DNA of 64,000 bases, taken from positions 1,653,501 through 1,717,500 of the forward strand of contig NZ_CP012915.1 in assembly GCF_001315015.1 (NCBI RefSeq), in the 5' to 3' direction. The stretch's first letter is position 1, and each line of letters starts with the position of its first letter. The DNA comes from Azospirillum brasilense (GTDB taxonomy: Bacteria > Pseudomonadota > Alphaproteobacteria > Azospirillales > Azospirillaceae). Of the stretch, positions 42,301 through 50,637 are shown piece after piece. The notes below the pieces were generated by a model. That model saw only the letters and a list, made by a program, of their open reading frames with translations, searched no databases and was not told where the DNA came from. Made by a program: the position numbers and the translations under genes.

Positions 42301-44766
42301 TTACCCCACCTGAGCGAGCGGCGCGAATTCGTGACGGTCCACCGACCCGTTGGCCCGCTCGGCCCAGGGATCGTCCTGCGAAAAGCTCTGGGAGAAGAGG
42401 AAGCGGGCGTTGAGCGCCGCGCGGCCCTCGGCATCATCGACCAGCCGGCGCTTGATGTGGTCCAGCCCGACGCGCTCGACCCACGGGGCGGTGCGCTCCA
42501 GATAGCGGGCCTCCTCGCGATAGAGCTGCATGTAGGCGCCGGTGTATTCCAGCACCTCCGCCTCGGTCTCCACCTTCACCAGCAGGTCGCAGGCCCGGAC
42601 GTGCATGCCGCCGTTGCCGCCGACGTGAAGCTCATAGCCGCTGTCCACGCAGACGACGCCCAGGTCCTTGATGGTGGCCTCCGCGCAATTGCGCGGGCAG
42701 CCGGAGACGGCCAGCTTCACCTTGTGCGGGGTCCAGGTTCCCCAGGTCATCCGCTCCAGCTTGACGCCAAGGCCGGTGCTGTCCTGCGTGCCGAAGCGGC
42801 ACCATTCCGACCCGACGCAGGTCTTCACCGTGCGCAGCCCCTTGGCGTAGGCGTGGCCGGACACCATGCCGGCGGCGTTCAGGTCCGCCCACACCGCGGG
42901 CAGATCCTCCTTCTTCACGCCGAACAGGTCGATGCGCTGGCCGCCGGTCACCTTCACCGTGGGAATGGCGAACTTGTCCACCACGTCGGCGATGGCGCGC
43001 AGCTCCTTCGCGCTGGTCAGCCCGCCCCACATGCGCGGGACGACGGAGTAGGTGCCGTCCTTCTGGATGTTGGCGTGGACGCGCTCGTTGATGTAGCGGG
43101 ACCGGCTGTCGTCCTTGTAGTCGCCCGGCCATTCGCAGAGCAGGTAATAGTTCAGCGCCGGGCGGCAATGGTGGCAGCCGTCGGGCGTGCGCCATTCCAG
43201 CCGCTGCATCACGTCGGGGATGGATTTCAGTTCCAGCGCGGTGATGGCCCGGCGCACCTCGTCGTGGGTGCGGTCGGTGCATTTGCACATCGGCTTGGCC
43301 TTCGCCTCGCCCGCGTAGCCGTCGCCCAGCGTCAGGGCCAGGAGCTGCTCCACCTGACCGGTGCAGCTTCCGCAGGAGGCCGAGGCTTTGGTATGAGCCC
43401 GCACCTCGTCCAGGTTAGACAGGCCCTTCTCGGTGATCGCCTTGACGATGGTGCCCTTGCACACGCCGTTGCAGCCGCAGATCTCCGCACTGTCGGGGAG
43501 CGCCGCAACGGCGGCCTTAGGGTTTGCCGCCCCCTCGCCTCCAAAGCTCTGGCCGAAGATCAGGGTGTCGCGGACCGGCGCCACCTCGGTCCCGTCCTTC
43601 AGCATCTGGAAGTACCAGCCGCCGTCCTTGGTGTCGCCGTAGAGCACGGCGCCCAGGATGCGGTTCTCCTTGACCACCACGCGCTTGTAGACGCCGCGGG
43701 CGGCGTCGCGGAACACGATGTCCTCGCAGTCCTTGCCGCCGGTGAAGTCGCCCGCCGAGAAGACGTCCACCCCCGTCACCTTCAGCTTGGTCGAGGTGAC
43801 GGAGCCGGTGTAGGCGGCCTCCGTACCGCCGGCCAGCCGGGCGGCGGCGACCTTGGCCATCTCGAACAGCGGGGCGACGAGGCCGTAGGTCTGGCCGCGA
43901 TGCTCCACGCACTCTCCGACCGACAGGATCGCCGGGTCGGAGGTGGTCATGGCGTCGTCCACCTGGATGCCGCGCCCGCAGGCCAGCCCCGCCGCCTTGC
44001 CCAGCGCCATGTTCGGGCGGATGCCCACGGCCATGACCACCAGATCGGCGGGAAGCTCCTGCCCATTTTTCAGGCGAACCGCCGAAACGCTCTCGTTGCC
44101 CACAATTTCAGCAGTGTCAGCGCCGGTCAGCACAGTGATGCCGCGGCGCTCCAGCTCGTGCCGCAGCAGCGCCCCGGCGGAGCGGTCGAGCTGCCGTTCC
44201 ATCAGCGTGTCCATCAGGTGCAGGACCGTGACGTCCATGCCCTTGACCTTCAGGCCGTTGGCCGCCTCCAGCCCGAGCAGGCCGCCGCCGATGACCACGG
44301 CGCGCCCGCCCTTGGCCGCTGCCTCCAGCATCGTGTCGACATCGGCGAGGTCGCGGAAACCGACGACGCCGGGCAGGGTGGAGCCGGGAACCGGGATGAT
44401 GAAGGGCGTGGAACCGGTGGCGATCAGCAGACGGTCATAGGGTACGGTCAGGCCGGACATGGCCGTGACGGTGCGGTTCGCGCGGTCGATCACCTCCACC
44501 CGGTCGCCGGTCAACAGCTTGATTCCGTTGGCCTCGTACCAGTCGCGCCCGTTCAGCACGATCTGCTCGAAGGTCTTCTCCCCGGCCAGCACGGGGGAGA
44601 GCATGATGCGGTTGTAGTTGGGGTGCGGCTCGGCGCCGAAGACGGTGATGTCGTAACGGTCCGGCGCCTTGGTCAGCAGCTCCTCCAGCGTGCGGATGCC
44701 GGCCATGCCGTTGCCGACGACGACCAGCCGCTCGCGCGGAGTGGATGGATTGGTGTGCGTGCTCAT
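42301..44766 (-). CDS. nirB: Assimilatory nitrite reductase large subunit
   Basis: 821 residues from ATG 44766. Reduces nitrite to ammonium with NAD(P)H. VVVGNGMAGIRTLEELL binds FAD and AVVIGGGLLGLEAANGLKVKG the nicotinamide nucleotide. CGCNGVCKGTIVKAI with CGSCTGQVEQLL is the BFD-like [2Fe-2S] domain. CVGSEWCRFG and VSGCPRNCAEATIKDLG hold the four cysteines of the sirohaem-[4Fe-4S] centre. It heads the operon nirB-nirD-nasA-cobA. Its 5' leader has a sigma-54 promoter, tandem ANTAR hairpins and a terminator, so synthesis should need nitrogen limitation and a NasT signal. Confidence 0.96.
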   Translation of the reverse strand: MSTHTNPSTPRERLVVVGNGMAGIRTLEELLTKAPDRYDITVFGAEPHPNYNRIMLSPVLAGEKTFEQIVLNGRDWYEANGIKLLTGDRVEVIDRANRTVTAMSGLTVPYDRLLIATGSTPFIIPVPGSTLPGVVGFRDLADVDTMLEAAAKGGRAVVIGGGLLGLEAANGLKVKGMDVTVLHLMDTLMERQLDRSAGALLRHELERRGITVLTGADTAEIVGNESVSAVRLKNGQELPADLVVMAVGIRPNMALGKAAGLACGRGIQVDDAMTTSDPAILSVGECVEHRGQTYGLVAPLFEMAKVAAARLAGGTEAAYTGSVTSTKLKVTGVDVFSAGDFTGGKDCEDIVFRDAARGVYKRVVVKENRILGAVLYGDTKDGGWYFQMLKDGTEVAPVRDTLIFGQSFGGEGAANPKAAVAALPDSAEICGCNGVCKGTIVKAITEKGLSNLDEVRAHTKASASCGSCTGQVEQLLALTLGDGYAGEAKAKPMCKCTDRTHDEVRRAITALELKSIPDVMQRLEWRTPDGCHHCRPALNYYLLCEWPGDYKDDSRSRYINERVHANIQKDGTYSVVPRMWGGLTSAKELRAIADVVDKFAIPTVKVTGGQRIDLFGVKKEDLPAVWADLNAAGMVSGHAYAKGLRTVKTCVGSEWCRFGTQDSTGLGVKLERMTWGTWTPHKVKLAVSGCPRNCAEATIKDLGVVCVDSGYELHVGGNGGMHVRACDLLVKVETEAEVLEYTGAYMQLYREEARYLERTAPWVERVGLDHIKRRLVDDAEGRAALNARFLFSQSFSQDDPWAERANGSVDRHEFAPLAQVG

Positions 44767-44800
44767 GCTGTGTGCCCTCTTGCGAGGCCGCGAGGCCGAA

Positions 44801-44854
44801 AAGAAAAAGGCGCCCGAAGCCCTGGGGACTCCCGCGGGATTCCCAGGGTTTCGG
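44801..44854 (-). terminator. Leader attenuator upstream of nirB
   Basis: On the minus strand CCGAA-A-CCCTGGG pairs with CCCAGGG-C-TTCGG (about 12 bp, bulged) and is followed by CGCCTTTTTCTTTTT. This is a strong intrinsic terminator 35-85 nt before the nirB start codon, so full transcription needs antitermination. Its 5' base shares the CC of the preceding hairpin, making the two structures exclusive. Confidence 0.85.
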
Positions 44855-44908
44855 ACGCCGTTGTCCGGGTGGTTCGCCGTCGAACCGGCCATGGCGCCGT
44901 TGCCCTGG
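44853..44908 (-). promoter_or_regulatory. Tandem hexaloop hairpins (ANTAR target) in the nirB leader
   Basis: First hairpin at 44889-44908: CCAGGGC / GCCATGG around the loop AACGGC. Second at 44853-44866: GGAC / GTCC around the same loop AACGGC. Paired hairpins with six-base loops carrying A at position 1 and G at position 4 are the known RNA motif bound by ANTAR antiterminators such as NasR, NasT and EutV. The second hairpin overlaps the base of the terminator. The NasT gene is 5 kb away at 49773. Confidence 0.82.
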
Positions 44909-44930
44909 CCCTGATCTGCCCGTCCTTCTG

Positions 44931-44945
44931 GCAAGCCGCGTGCCA
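44931..44945 (-). promoter_or_regulatory. Sigma-54 promoter for nirB-nirD-nasA-cobA
   Basis: TGGCACGCGGCTTGC matches the -24/-12 consensus TGGCAC-N5-TTGC exactly. Transcription should begin near 44919, about 10 nt before the first leader hairpin. NtrC-type activator sites were not searched for. Confidence 0.8.
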
Positions 44946-45202
44946 ACACCGGCACCAAGGTATGAGAAAGGGACCGGAATGGCGGATTTCCGCCATTTGC
45001 ACGGTCCCACCGTCGTTGGTCGATGGCGGGAGTGTCGGGACTCGAACACGCGCTTTTGTGCTGCTTCGAACAAAAAGCGGTCCGAAAGCCGACAAATTGT
45101 GCAATGCGTCACCACCAAGGTACTAGCACAAACAATAGGCAACTCGCGTCAAAGCCGCAGAAACAAAGACCTTCGGCTCTGTCTGGACGTCAATTCAGCC
45201 TT

Positions 45203-45217
45203 TGGCATGGTCCTTGC
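45203..45217 (+). promoter_or_regulatory. Sigma-54 promoter for nrtA-nrtB-nrtCD-nasT
   Basis: TGGCATGGTCCTTGC differs from the -24/-12 consensus only in one base of TGGCAC; GG and GC are 10 nt apart as required. The start point should be near 45229, so the RNA would begin almost exactly at the first hairpin of the leader. Confidence 0.75.
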
Positions 45218-45230
45218 GAGAAGGACGGCG

Positions 45231-45277
45231 GGACGCGCCAACGGCGGTGCGTCCATCCCATACGCCCAAGGTTGGGC
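45231..45277 (+). promoter_or_regulatory. Tandem hexaloop hairpins (ANTAR target) in the nrtA leader
   Basis: First hairpin at 45231-45254: GGACGCGCC / GGTGCGTCC, nine pairs including one G-U, around loop AACGGC. Second at 45264-45277: GCCC / GGGC around AAGGTT. Both loops have A1 and G4. This mirrors the nirB leader, but no terminator with a U tract is visible before nrtA; GCCCC following hairpin 2 could pair with GGGGC about 80 nt later. Confidence 0.7.
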
Positions 45278-45411
45278 CCCTCGGCACCGTCGCTGACCCG
45301 GTTCGACAGCCCTTCATGGCTGGAGAGCCCTCAACGGCGCGTCGCCGGTGGGGCGTTGGATCGAGGTCGGGCGTGCCGCGTGGGTCCGGAACGAGAGATG
45401 GAGCGACCAAC

Positions 45412-46812
45412 GTGACGCGAGACGTGACCCGATTTCCCGCCTCCCCCCGCACCGCCCTGCTGTCCGCCGCCGCCACGCTGGCGTTGACGCTCGGGGCCGC
45501 CCAGGCCGCTCCGCTCGACGTGGAGAAGGACCAGCTCAAGCTGGGCTTCATCAAGCTGACCGACATGGCCCCGCTCGCCATCGCCGCGGAGAAGGGCTTC
45601 TTCGAGGACGAGGGCCTGTCGGTGACGCTGGAGCCGCAGGCCAACTGGAAGGTGCTGCTCGACCGCGTCATCTCCGGCGAGCTGGACGGCGCCCACATGC
45701 TGGCCGGCCAGCCGCTGGGCGCCACCATCGGCTTCGGCACCCAGGCCAACGTGGTGACCGCCTTCTCGATGGACCTGAACGGCAACGGCATCACCCTGTC
45801 CAACGAGGTGTGGGAGCGGATGAAGCCCAACCTGCCCAAGGGGCCGGACGGCAAGCCGCTGCACCCGATCAAGGCCGACGCGCTGAAGCCGGTCATCGCC
45901 CAGTACCGGGCGGAGGGCAAGCCCTTCACCATGGGCATGGTCTTCCCTGTCTCCACCCACAATTACGAGCTTCGCTACTGGCTGGCCGCCGGCGGCATCA
46001 ACCCCGGCTACTACGCGCCCAACGACGTGTCGGGCCAGATCCAGGCCGACGCCCTGCTGTCGGTCACCCCGCCGCCGCAGATGCCGGCGACGCTGGAGGC
46101 CGGGACCATCTTCGGCTACAGCGTCGGCGAACCGTGGAACCAGCAAGCCGTGATGAAGGGCATCGGCGTGCCGGTCATCACCGACACCGAGATCTGGAAG
46201 AACAACCCGGAGAAGGTCTTCGGCGTCACCGAGGGCTGGGCCGCCAAGAATCCCAAGACCCATCTGGCGCTGGTCAAGGCGCTGATCCGCGCCGCCATGT
46301 GGCTGGACGAGAACGACAACGCCAACCGCGCCGAGGCGGTGAAGATCCTGGCCAAGTCGGAGTATGTGGGGGCCGACGCCAAGGTCATCGCCAACTCGAT
46401 GACCGGCACCTTCGAGTATGAGAAGGGCGACAAGCGGGCGGTTCCCGACTTCAACGTCTTCTTCCGCTACAACGCCACCTATCCCTTCTACTCCGACGCC
46501 GTCTGGTACCTGACGCAGATGCGCCGCTGGGGCCAGATCGCCGAGGCCAAGCCGGACTCCTGGTACGACGAGACCGCCCGCAAGGTCTACAAGCCGGAGA
46601 TCTACCTGAAGGCCGCGCGTATGCTGGTGGAGGAGGGCAAGGCCAAGGAGGCCGATTTCCCCTGGGCCAGCGACGGCTACAAGCCGCTGGACGAGGGCTT
46701 CATCGACGGCATCGCCTACGACGGCCGCAAGCCCAACGAGTACCTGACGAAGCTGCCCATCGGCCTGAAGGGCGGGCAGGCGCTGCAGGGCGGCCAACTG
46801 GTCGGCGGTTGA
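45412..46812 (+). CDS. nrtA: Nitrate ABC transporter substrate-binding protein
   Basis: 466 residues from GTG 45412 (GGAG 8 nt before). A Sec signal, TALLSAAATLALTLGAAQAAP, leads to the NrtA/CmpA-type solute-binding fold: LKLGFIKLTDMAPLAIAAEKGFFEDEGLSVTLEPQ, ISGELDGAHMLAGQPLGA and FTMGMVFPVSTHNYELRYWLAAGGINPG. It binds nitrate (perhaps nitrite) in the periplasm. NasS, the nitrate sensor partner of NasT, is a related protein without a signal peptide; the signal here favours a transport role. The 5' leader carries ANTAR-type hairpins. Confidence 0.9.
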   Translation: MTRDVTRFPASPRTALLSAAATLALTLGAAQAAPLDVEKDQLKLGFIKLTDMAPLAIAAEKGFFEDEGLSVTLEPQANWKVLLDRVISGELDGAHMLAGQPLGATIGFGTQANVVTAFSMDLNGNGITLSNEVWERMKPNLPKGPDGKPLHPIKADALKPVIAQYRAEGKPFTMGMVFPVSTHNYELRYWLAAGGINPGYYAPNDVSGQIQADALLSVTPPPQMPATLEAGTIFGYSVGEPWNQQAVMKGIGVPVITDTEIWKNNPEKVFGVTEGWAAKNPKTHLALVKALIRAAMWLDENDNANRAEAVKILAKSEYVGADAKVIANSMTGTFEYEKGDKRAVPDFNVFFRYNATYPFYSDAVWYLTQMRRWGQIAEAKPDSWYDETARKVYKPEIYLKAARMLVEEGKAKEADFPWASDGYKPLDEGFIDGIAYDGRKPNEYLTKLPIGLKGGQALQGGQLVGG

Positions 46813-46852
46813 GACTGCGGACTTCCGAATTCCGCGCAGAGGCTGCGACGGG

Positions 46853-46936
46853 CCCCCTCCCCGACCCTCCCCCGCTACGCAGGGGAGGGGACTGGCTCCC
46901 TCCCTCGCGAAGCGGGGGAGGGCCGGGGATGGGGCC
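46853..46936. repeat. Dispersed palindromic repeat, family A
   Basis: CCCCTCCCCGACCCTCCCCC, GCTACGCAGGGGAGGGG and the mirror CTCGCGAAGCGGGGGAGGGC, GGGGATGGGGCC. It lies between nrtA and nrtB inside the operon. A hairpin there could protect the upstream nrtA message and lower the relative level of nrtB. Confidence 0.75.
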
Positions 46937-46969
46937 GCGGCGCCCCGCGCCAAACAGAAAGATCACCCC

Positions 46970-48061
46970 ATGACCAGCGTCACCGAAGCCTCCACCCTTT
47001 CATCCGCCGAGGCGATGCGCGCCCGGCGCAAGGCCCGTCTCGCCCACGGCTTGAACCGCACCGCCGCGACGTTGCAGATCGTCGGGCTCGGCTGGCTCAG
47101 CCCGCTGCTCCGCATGGCCGCAGGCGACAGCCCGCGCCAGCAGGGGCAGGAGCTGTGGCAGCAGATGGGCGTGCCGTTGACCGCCCTGATGCTGTTCCTC
47201 GCCGCCTGGGCGTGGCTGGCGCCGCAGGTGAACACCAGCCTGGGCGCCATCCCCGGCCCGGCCCAGGTGTGGGAGCAGGTGGGCAACCTCCGCGCCGACC
47301 ATCAGGCCGAACGCGCCAAGGAGGCCGCCTTCTACGACCGGCAGGCCAAGCGCAACGCCGAGCTGTTGGCCAAGGACCCGGCGGCCGAGGTGAAGACCCG
47401 TCCCTACGCCGGCAAGCCGACCTATCTGGACCAGATCATCACCAGCCTGAAGACGGTGTTCACCGGCTTCCTGCTCGGCGCGCTGGTGGCGGTGCCGCTG
47501 GGGGTGGCCTGCGGCCTGTCGCGCACGGTCAACGCCGCGATGAACCCGCTGATCCAGATCTTCAAGCCGGTGTCGCCGCTGGCCTGGCTGCCGCTGGTGA
47601 CCATGGTGGTCAGCGCCACGGTGTCGAGCGACAACCCGACCTTCGAGAAGTCCTTCCTCACCTCCGCCGTCACGGTCACGCTCTGCTCGCTGTGGCCGAC
47701 GCTGATCAACACGGCGGTCGGCGTGTCCTCCATCGACAAGGACCTGATGAACGTCGGCAAGGTGCTGCAGCTCTCCGGCCCGACGATGGTGCGCCGGCTC
47801 GTGCTGCCCTCGGCGCTGCCCTACATCTTCACGGGTCTGCGGCTGTCGCTGGGCGTGGGCTGGATGGTGCTGATCGCGGCGGAGATGCTGGCCCAGAATC
47901 CCGGCCTCGGCAAGTTCGTGTGGGACGAGTTCCAGAACGGCTCCTCCTCCTCGCTCGCCCGCATCATGGTGGCGGTCTTCACCATCGGCCTGATCGGCTT
48001 CCTGCTCGACCGCGTCATGCTGGCCTTCCAGGCCGCCGTTTCCCACACCGGCACCCGCTGA
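46970..48061 (+). CDS. nrtB: Nitrate ABC transporter permease
   Basis: 363 residues, longer than NrtB of cyanobacteria (about 280). A cytoplasmic N-terminus is followed by one helix (VPLTALMLFLAAWAWLAP), a polar loop of about 75 residues, then the usual permease helices. FKPVSPLAWLPLVTMVVSA and the coupling region LMNVGKVLQLSGPTMVRRLVLPSALPYIFTGLRLSLGVGWMVLIAAEML (in pieces) contact the ATPase. It pairs with NrtA and NrtCD. Confidence 0.93.
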   Translation: MTSVTEASTLSSAEAMRARRKARLAHGLNRTAATLQIVGLGWLSPLLRMAAGDSPRQQGQELWQQMGVPLTALMLFLAAWAWLAPQVNTSLGAIPGPAQVWEQVGNLRADHQAERAKEAAFYDRQAKRNAELLAKDPAAEVKTRPYAGKPTYLDQIITSLKTVFTGFLLGALVAVPLGVACGLSRTVNAAMNPLIQIFKPVSPLAWLPLVTMVVSATVSSDNPTFEKSFLTSAVTVTLCSLWPTLINTAVGVSSIDKDLMNVGKVLQLSGPTMVRRLVLPSALPYIFTGLRLSLGVGWMVLIAAEMLAQNPGLGKFVWDEFQNGSSSSLARIMVAVFTIGLIGFLLDRVMLAFQAAVSHTGTR

Positions 48062-48074
48062 GGAGTCCCCGAGC

Positions 48075-49739
48075 ATGGCCATCCTTGAGCTGAAGACCGT
48101 CGCGAAGTCCTACGGCGGGACCGAGGTGCTGCGCGGCATCGACCTGTCCATCGCGGAGGGCGAGTTCGTCGCCATCGTCGGCTTCTCCGGCGCCGGCAAG
48201 ACCACGCTGGTCAACCTGATGGGCGGGCTGGCCGCCCCCGACGCGGGCGAGGTGCTGTTCCGCGGCAAGCCGGTGCGCGGGCCGGGGGCGGAGCGCGGCG
48301 TTGTGTTCCAGAACTACTCGCTGATGCCCTGGCTGAGCGTGAAGGACAACGTGGCGCTGGCCGTGGACGCCGTGCACAAGGGCAAGGCCTCGGCGGAGCG
48401 CGGCGTGCTCACCCGCCGGGCGGTGGAGACGGTCGGCTTGGGCCACGCCACCGACCGCCGCCCCAAGGAGCTGTCGGGCGGCATGCGCCAGCGCGTCGGC
48501 TTCGCCCGCGCGCTCGCCATGAGCCCGGAGATGCTGCTGCTGGACGAGCCGCTGTCGGCGCTGGACGCGCTGACCCGCGCCAAGCTCCAGGACGAGATCG
48601 AGGCGATCTGGCGCAAGGACCGCAAGACCGTCGTCCTCATCACCAACGACGTGGACGAGGCCATCCTGCTGGCCGACCGCATCATCCCGCTGACGCCCGG
48701 TCCGGGGGCGACGCTCGGCCCCGCCTTTGCCGTGGACCTGCCGCGCCCGCGCGATCGCACCGCCGTGAACCACGACCCGGACTTCAAGCGCCTGCGCGCC
48801 GAGGTCACGGCGTGGCTGATGGAGGCCGGGGCCAGCCGCGCCGCCGCCGCGGTGGACGAGACCCTGACCCTGCCGGCGGCGACGCCGATCACCGCCGCGC
48901 CGCCGCCGAAATCCTATCTGGCCGGCCAGCCCGGCGGCCTTTCCGACGACCGCTATGTCGAGTTCAGCCGGGTCACCAAGACCTTCGCCACGCCGAAGGG
49001 GCCGCTGACCGTGGTGGACGGCTTCGACCTGAAGATGCGCAAGGGCGAGTTCATCTCCCTAATAGGCCATTCGGGCTGCGGCAAGTCCACGGTGCTGTCG
49101 ATGGTCGCCGGGCTGGCCGACGTGTCCAGCGGCGGCATCGTGCTGGATGGCCGGGAGGTCGACGGCGCCGGTCCCGACCGGGCGGTGGTCTTCCAGGCGC
49201 CCAGCCTGTTTCCCTGGCTGACCGCGCTGGAGAACGTGATGCTGGGGGTCGACCGCGTCTACCCGCAGGCCGGCCGGGGCGAGCGCAACGACATCGCCCG
49301 CTACTACCTGTCGCGCGTCGGGCTGGGCGACGCCATGCACAAGAAAGCGGCGGAGCTGTCCAATGGCATGAAGCAGCGCGTTGGCATCGCGCGGGCCTTC
49401 GCCCTGTCGCCGAAGCTGCTGCTGCTGGACGAGCCCTTCGGGATGCTGGACAGCCTGACCCGCTGGGAGCTTCAGGAAGTGCTGATGGAGGTGTGGGCGC
49501 GCACCCAGGTCACCGCCATCTGCGTCACCCACGACGTTGACGAGGCGATCCTGCTGGCCGACCGTGTGGTGATGATGTCCAACGGGCCGAACGCCCGCAT
49601 CGGCCACATCCTGGAGGTGGACATCCCCCACCCCCGGACCCGCCAGGCCCTGCTGGAGCATCCCCGCTACTACGCCTACCGGGAGGAGCTTCTGAACTTC
49701 CTGGAAGGCGGGCACCACGGGGCGGTGAAGGCGGCGTGA
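48075..49739 (+). CDS. Nitrate ABC transporter, two ATPase domains fused
   Basis: 554 residues. Two full ABC domains: the first (about 1-240) has Walker A GFSGAGKTT, signature LSGGMRQRVGFARAL and LLLDEP. The second (about 295-540) has GHSGCGKST, LSNGMKQRVGIARAF (Asn in place of Gly in the signature) and LLLDEPFGMLD. A linker of about 55 residues joins them. In cyanobacteria NrtC and NrtD are separate and NrtC carries an NrtA-like regulatory tail; here both ATPases are in one chain without it. ATG 48075 follows GAGGAG. Confidence 0.92.
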   Translation: MAILELKTVAKSYGGTEVLRGIDLSIAEGEFVAIVGFSGAGKTTLVNLMGGLAAPDAGEVLFRGKPVRGPGAERGVVFQNYSLMPWLSVKDNVALAVDAVHKGKASAERGVLTRRAVETVGLGHATDRRPKELSGGMRQRVGFARALAMSPEMLLLDEPLSALDALTRAKLQDEIEAIWRKDRKTVVLITNDVDEAILLADRIIPLTPGPGATLGPAFAVDLPRPRDRTAVNHDPDFKRLRAEVTAWLMEAGASRAAAAVDETLTLPAATPITAAPPPKSYLAGQPGGLSDDRYVEFSRVTKTFATPKGPLTVVDGFDLKMRKGEFISLIGHSGCGKSTVLSMVAGLADVSSGGIVLDGREVDGAGPDRAVVFQAPSLFPWLTALENVMLGVDRVYPQAGRGERNDIARYYLSRVGLGDAMHKKAAELSNGMKQRVGIARAFALSPKLLLLDEPFGMLDSLTRWELQEVLMEVWARTQVTAICVTHDVDEAILLADRVVMMSNGPNARIGHILEVDIPHPRTRQALLEHPRYYAYREELLNFLEGGHHGAVKAA

Positions 49740-49772
49740 CGAGGACAGCGTGAACGGAAGAGCGGAGCGGCC

Positions 49773-50375
49773 ATGGCGAACAAACCCCTGACCATCCTGG
49801 TGGCCGGCCCCGACGCCACCGCGACGCGGGCGGTGGAGGACGGGCTGGCCGGGGCGGGGGGCCGCGACCGGAGCGCCGACCGGATCGCCGTGGTCCATGG
49901 CTTCGCCGATCTGCCGGCCCGCGTCGCCGCGCTGGCGCCGGACACGGTCGTCGCTGTTCTGGAAACGCCGGACGCTGCGACGCTGGACGGCGTTTTCCGG
50001 CTGGCCCGGTCCGGTGCCTGCGCCGTCGTCCTGTTCACCGACCGGGCGCCGCCGGGGGCCGCGGCGCAGGCGGCGGAGGCCGGGGTGGCGGCCTTCGTCC
50101 TCGACGGGCTGCACCCCGCCCGCGTGCGGCCGATCCTGGAAACCGCGCTCGCCAGATTCGCTGCGTTTGAAACGCTGAAACGCGAACGCGACGAGGCGCG
50201 CACGCAGCTCGCCGACCGCAAGCTGATCGAGCGGGCGAAGGGAATCCTGATGCAGCAGAAGTCTCTGACGGAGGAGGCGGCCTACAACGCCTTGCGCAAG
50301 GCCGCCATGAAGCAGGGCCGGCGCATCGCCGACATCGCACAGAGCGTCATCACCGCCGCCCAGATCGAGCTTTGA
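49773..50375 (+). CDS. nasT: ANTAR-domain antiterminator NasT
   Basis: 200 residues. An N-terminal receiver-like domain (about 5-125) lacks the usual phosphoacceptor arrangement and so is pseudo-receiver-like. Then comes a coiled stretch (LKRERDEARTQLADRKLIERAKG) and the C-terminal ANTAR domain (GILMQQKSLTEEAAYNALRKAAMKQGRRIADIAQSVI). ANTAR proteins bind paired hexaloop hairpins and prevent termination. The two leaders at 44853-44908 and 45231-45277 are the evident targets. In known systems NasS holds NasT inactive without nitrate; no NasS gene is seen here. It is the last gene of the nrt operon. Confidence 0.92.
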   Translation: MANKPLTILVAGPDATATRAVEDGLAGAGGRDRSADRIAVVHGFADLPARVAALAPDTVVAVLETPDAATLDGVFRLARSGACAVVLFTDRAPPGAAAQAAEAGVAAFVLDGLHPARVRPILETALARFAAFETLKRERDEARTQLADRKLIERAKGILMQQKSLTEEAAYNALRKAAMKQGRRIADIAQSVITAAQIEL

Positions 50376-50573
50376 AGCGTTTCAAATCAAGCGCTTCGGG
50401 TGCTGAATTATACCAAACCCGCAGTTTTCTTCCGTCACTAGAGGAAAGAGAAAGAACCGGTTCGTTGACCGTGCGTTCCCTCAACAGTGCCAAAGCTTGC
50501 GCCTTGCAGCAAGCTGTCCAATAGTTTCAACGTAAGCCGATGCATGGCTCGCATTTCCCTTTTTCGCCCCGCA

Positions 50574-50600
50574 TGTCACATTTCAGGGGTAGGCGTTGTC
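50574..50600 (+). promoter_or_regulatory. ECF41-type promoter
   Basis: TGTCACA at 50574-50580, 16 nt, then TGTC at 50597-50600. The reported ECF41 consensus is TGTCACA-N16-CGTC, so 10 of 11 bases agree. It lies 38 nt before the ABM gene that precedes the ECF41 sigma gene, implying autoregulation. Confidence 0.7.
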
Positions 50601-50637
50601 ATCTCCTTCGTGGGTTGCACTTTCAAAGGAGACGACG

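Noticed and set aside
45020..45055. tRNA 3'-end-like stretch (TTCGAGTCCCGACACTCCCG on the minus strand)
   Set aside because: It resembles a T arm and acceptor strand, but the T stem does not pair properly and no 5' acceptor half, D arm or anticodon arm is found upstream.
50374..50397. GAAGCG/CGCTTC hairpin after nasT as a terminator
   Set aside because: The stem is 6 bp with a 12-nt loop and no U tract; it may instead be a degenerate iteron-like word.
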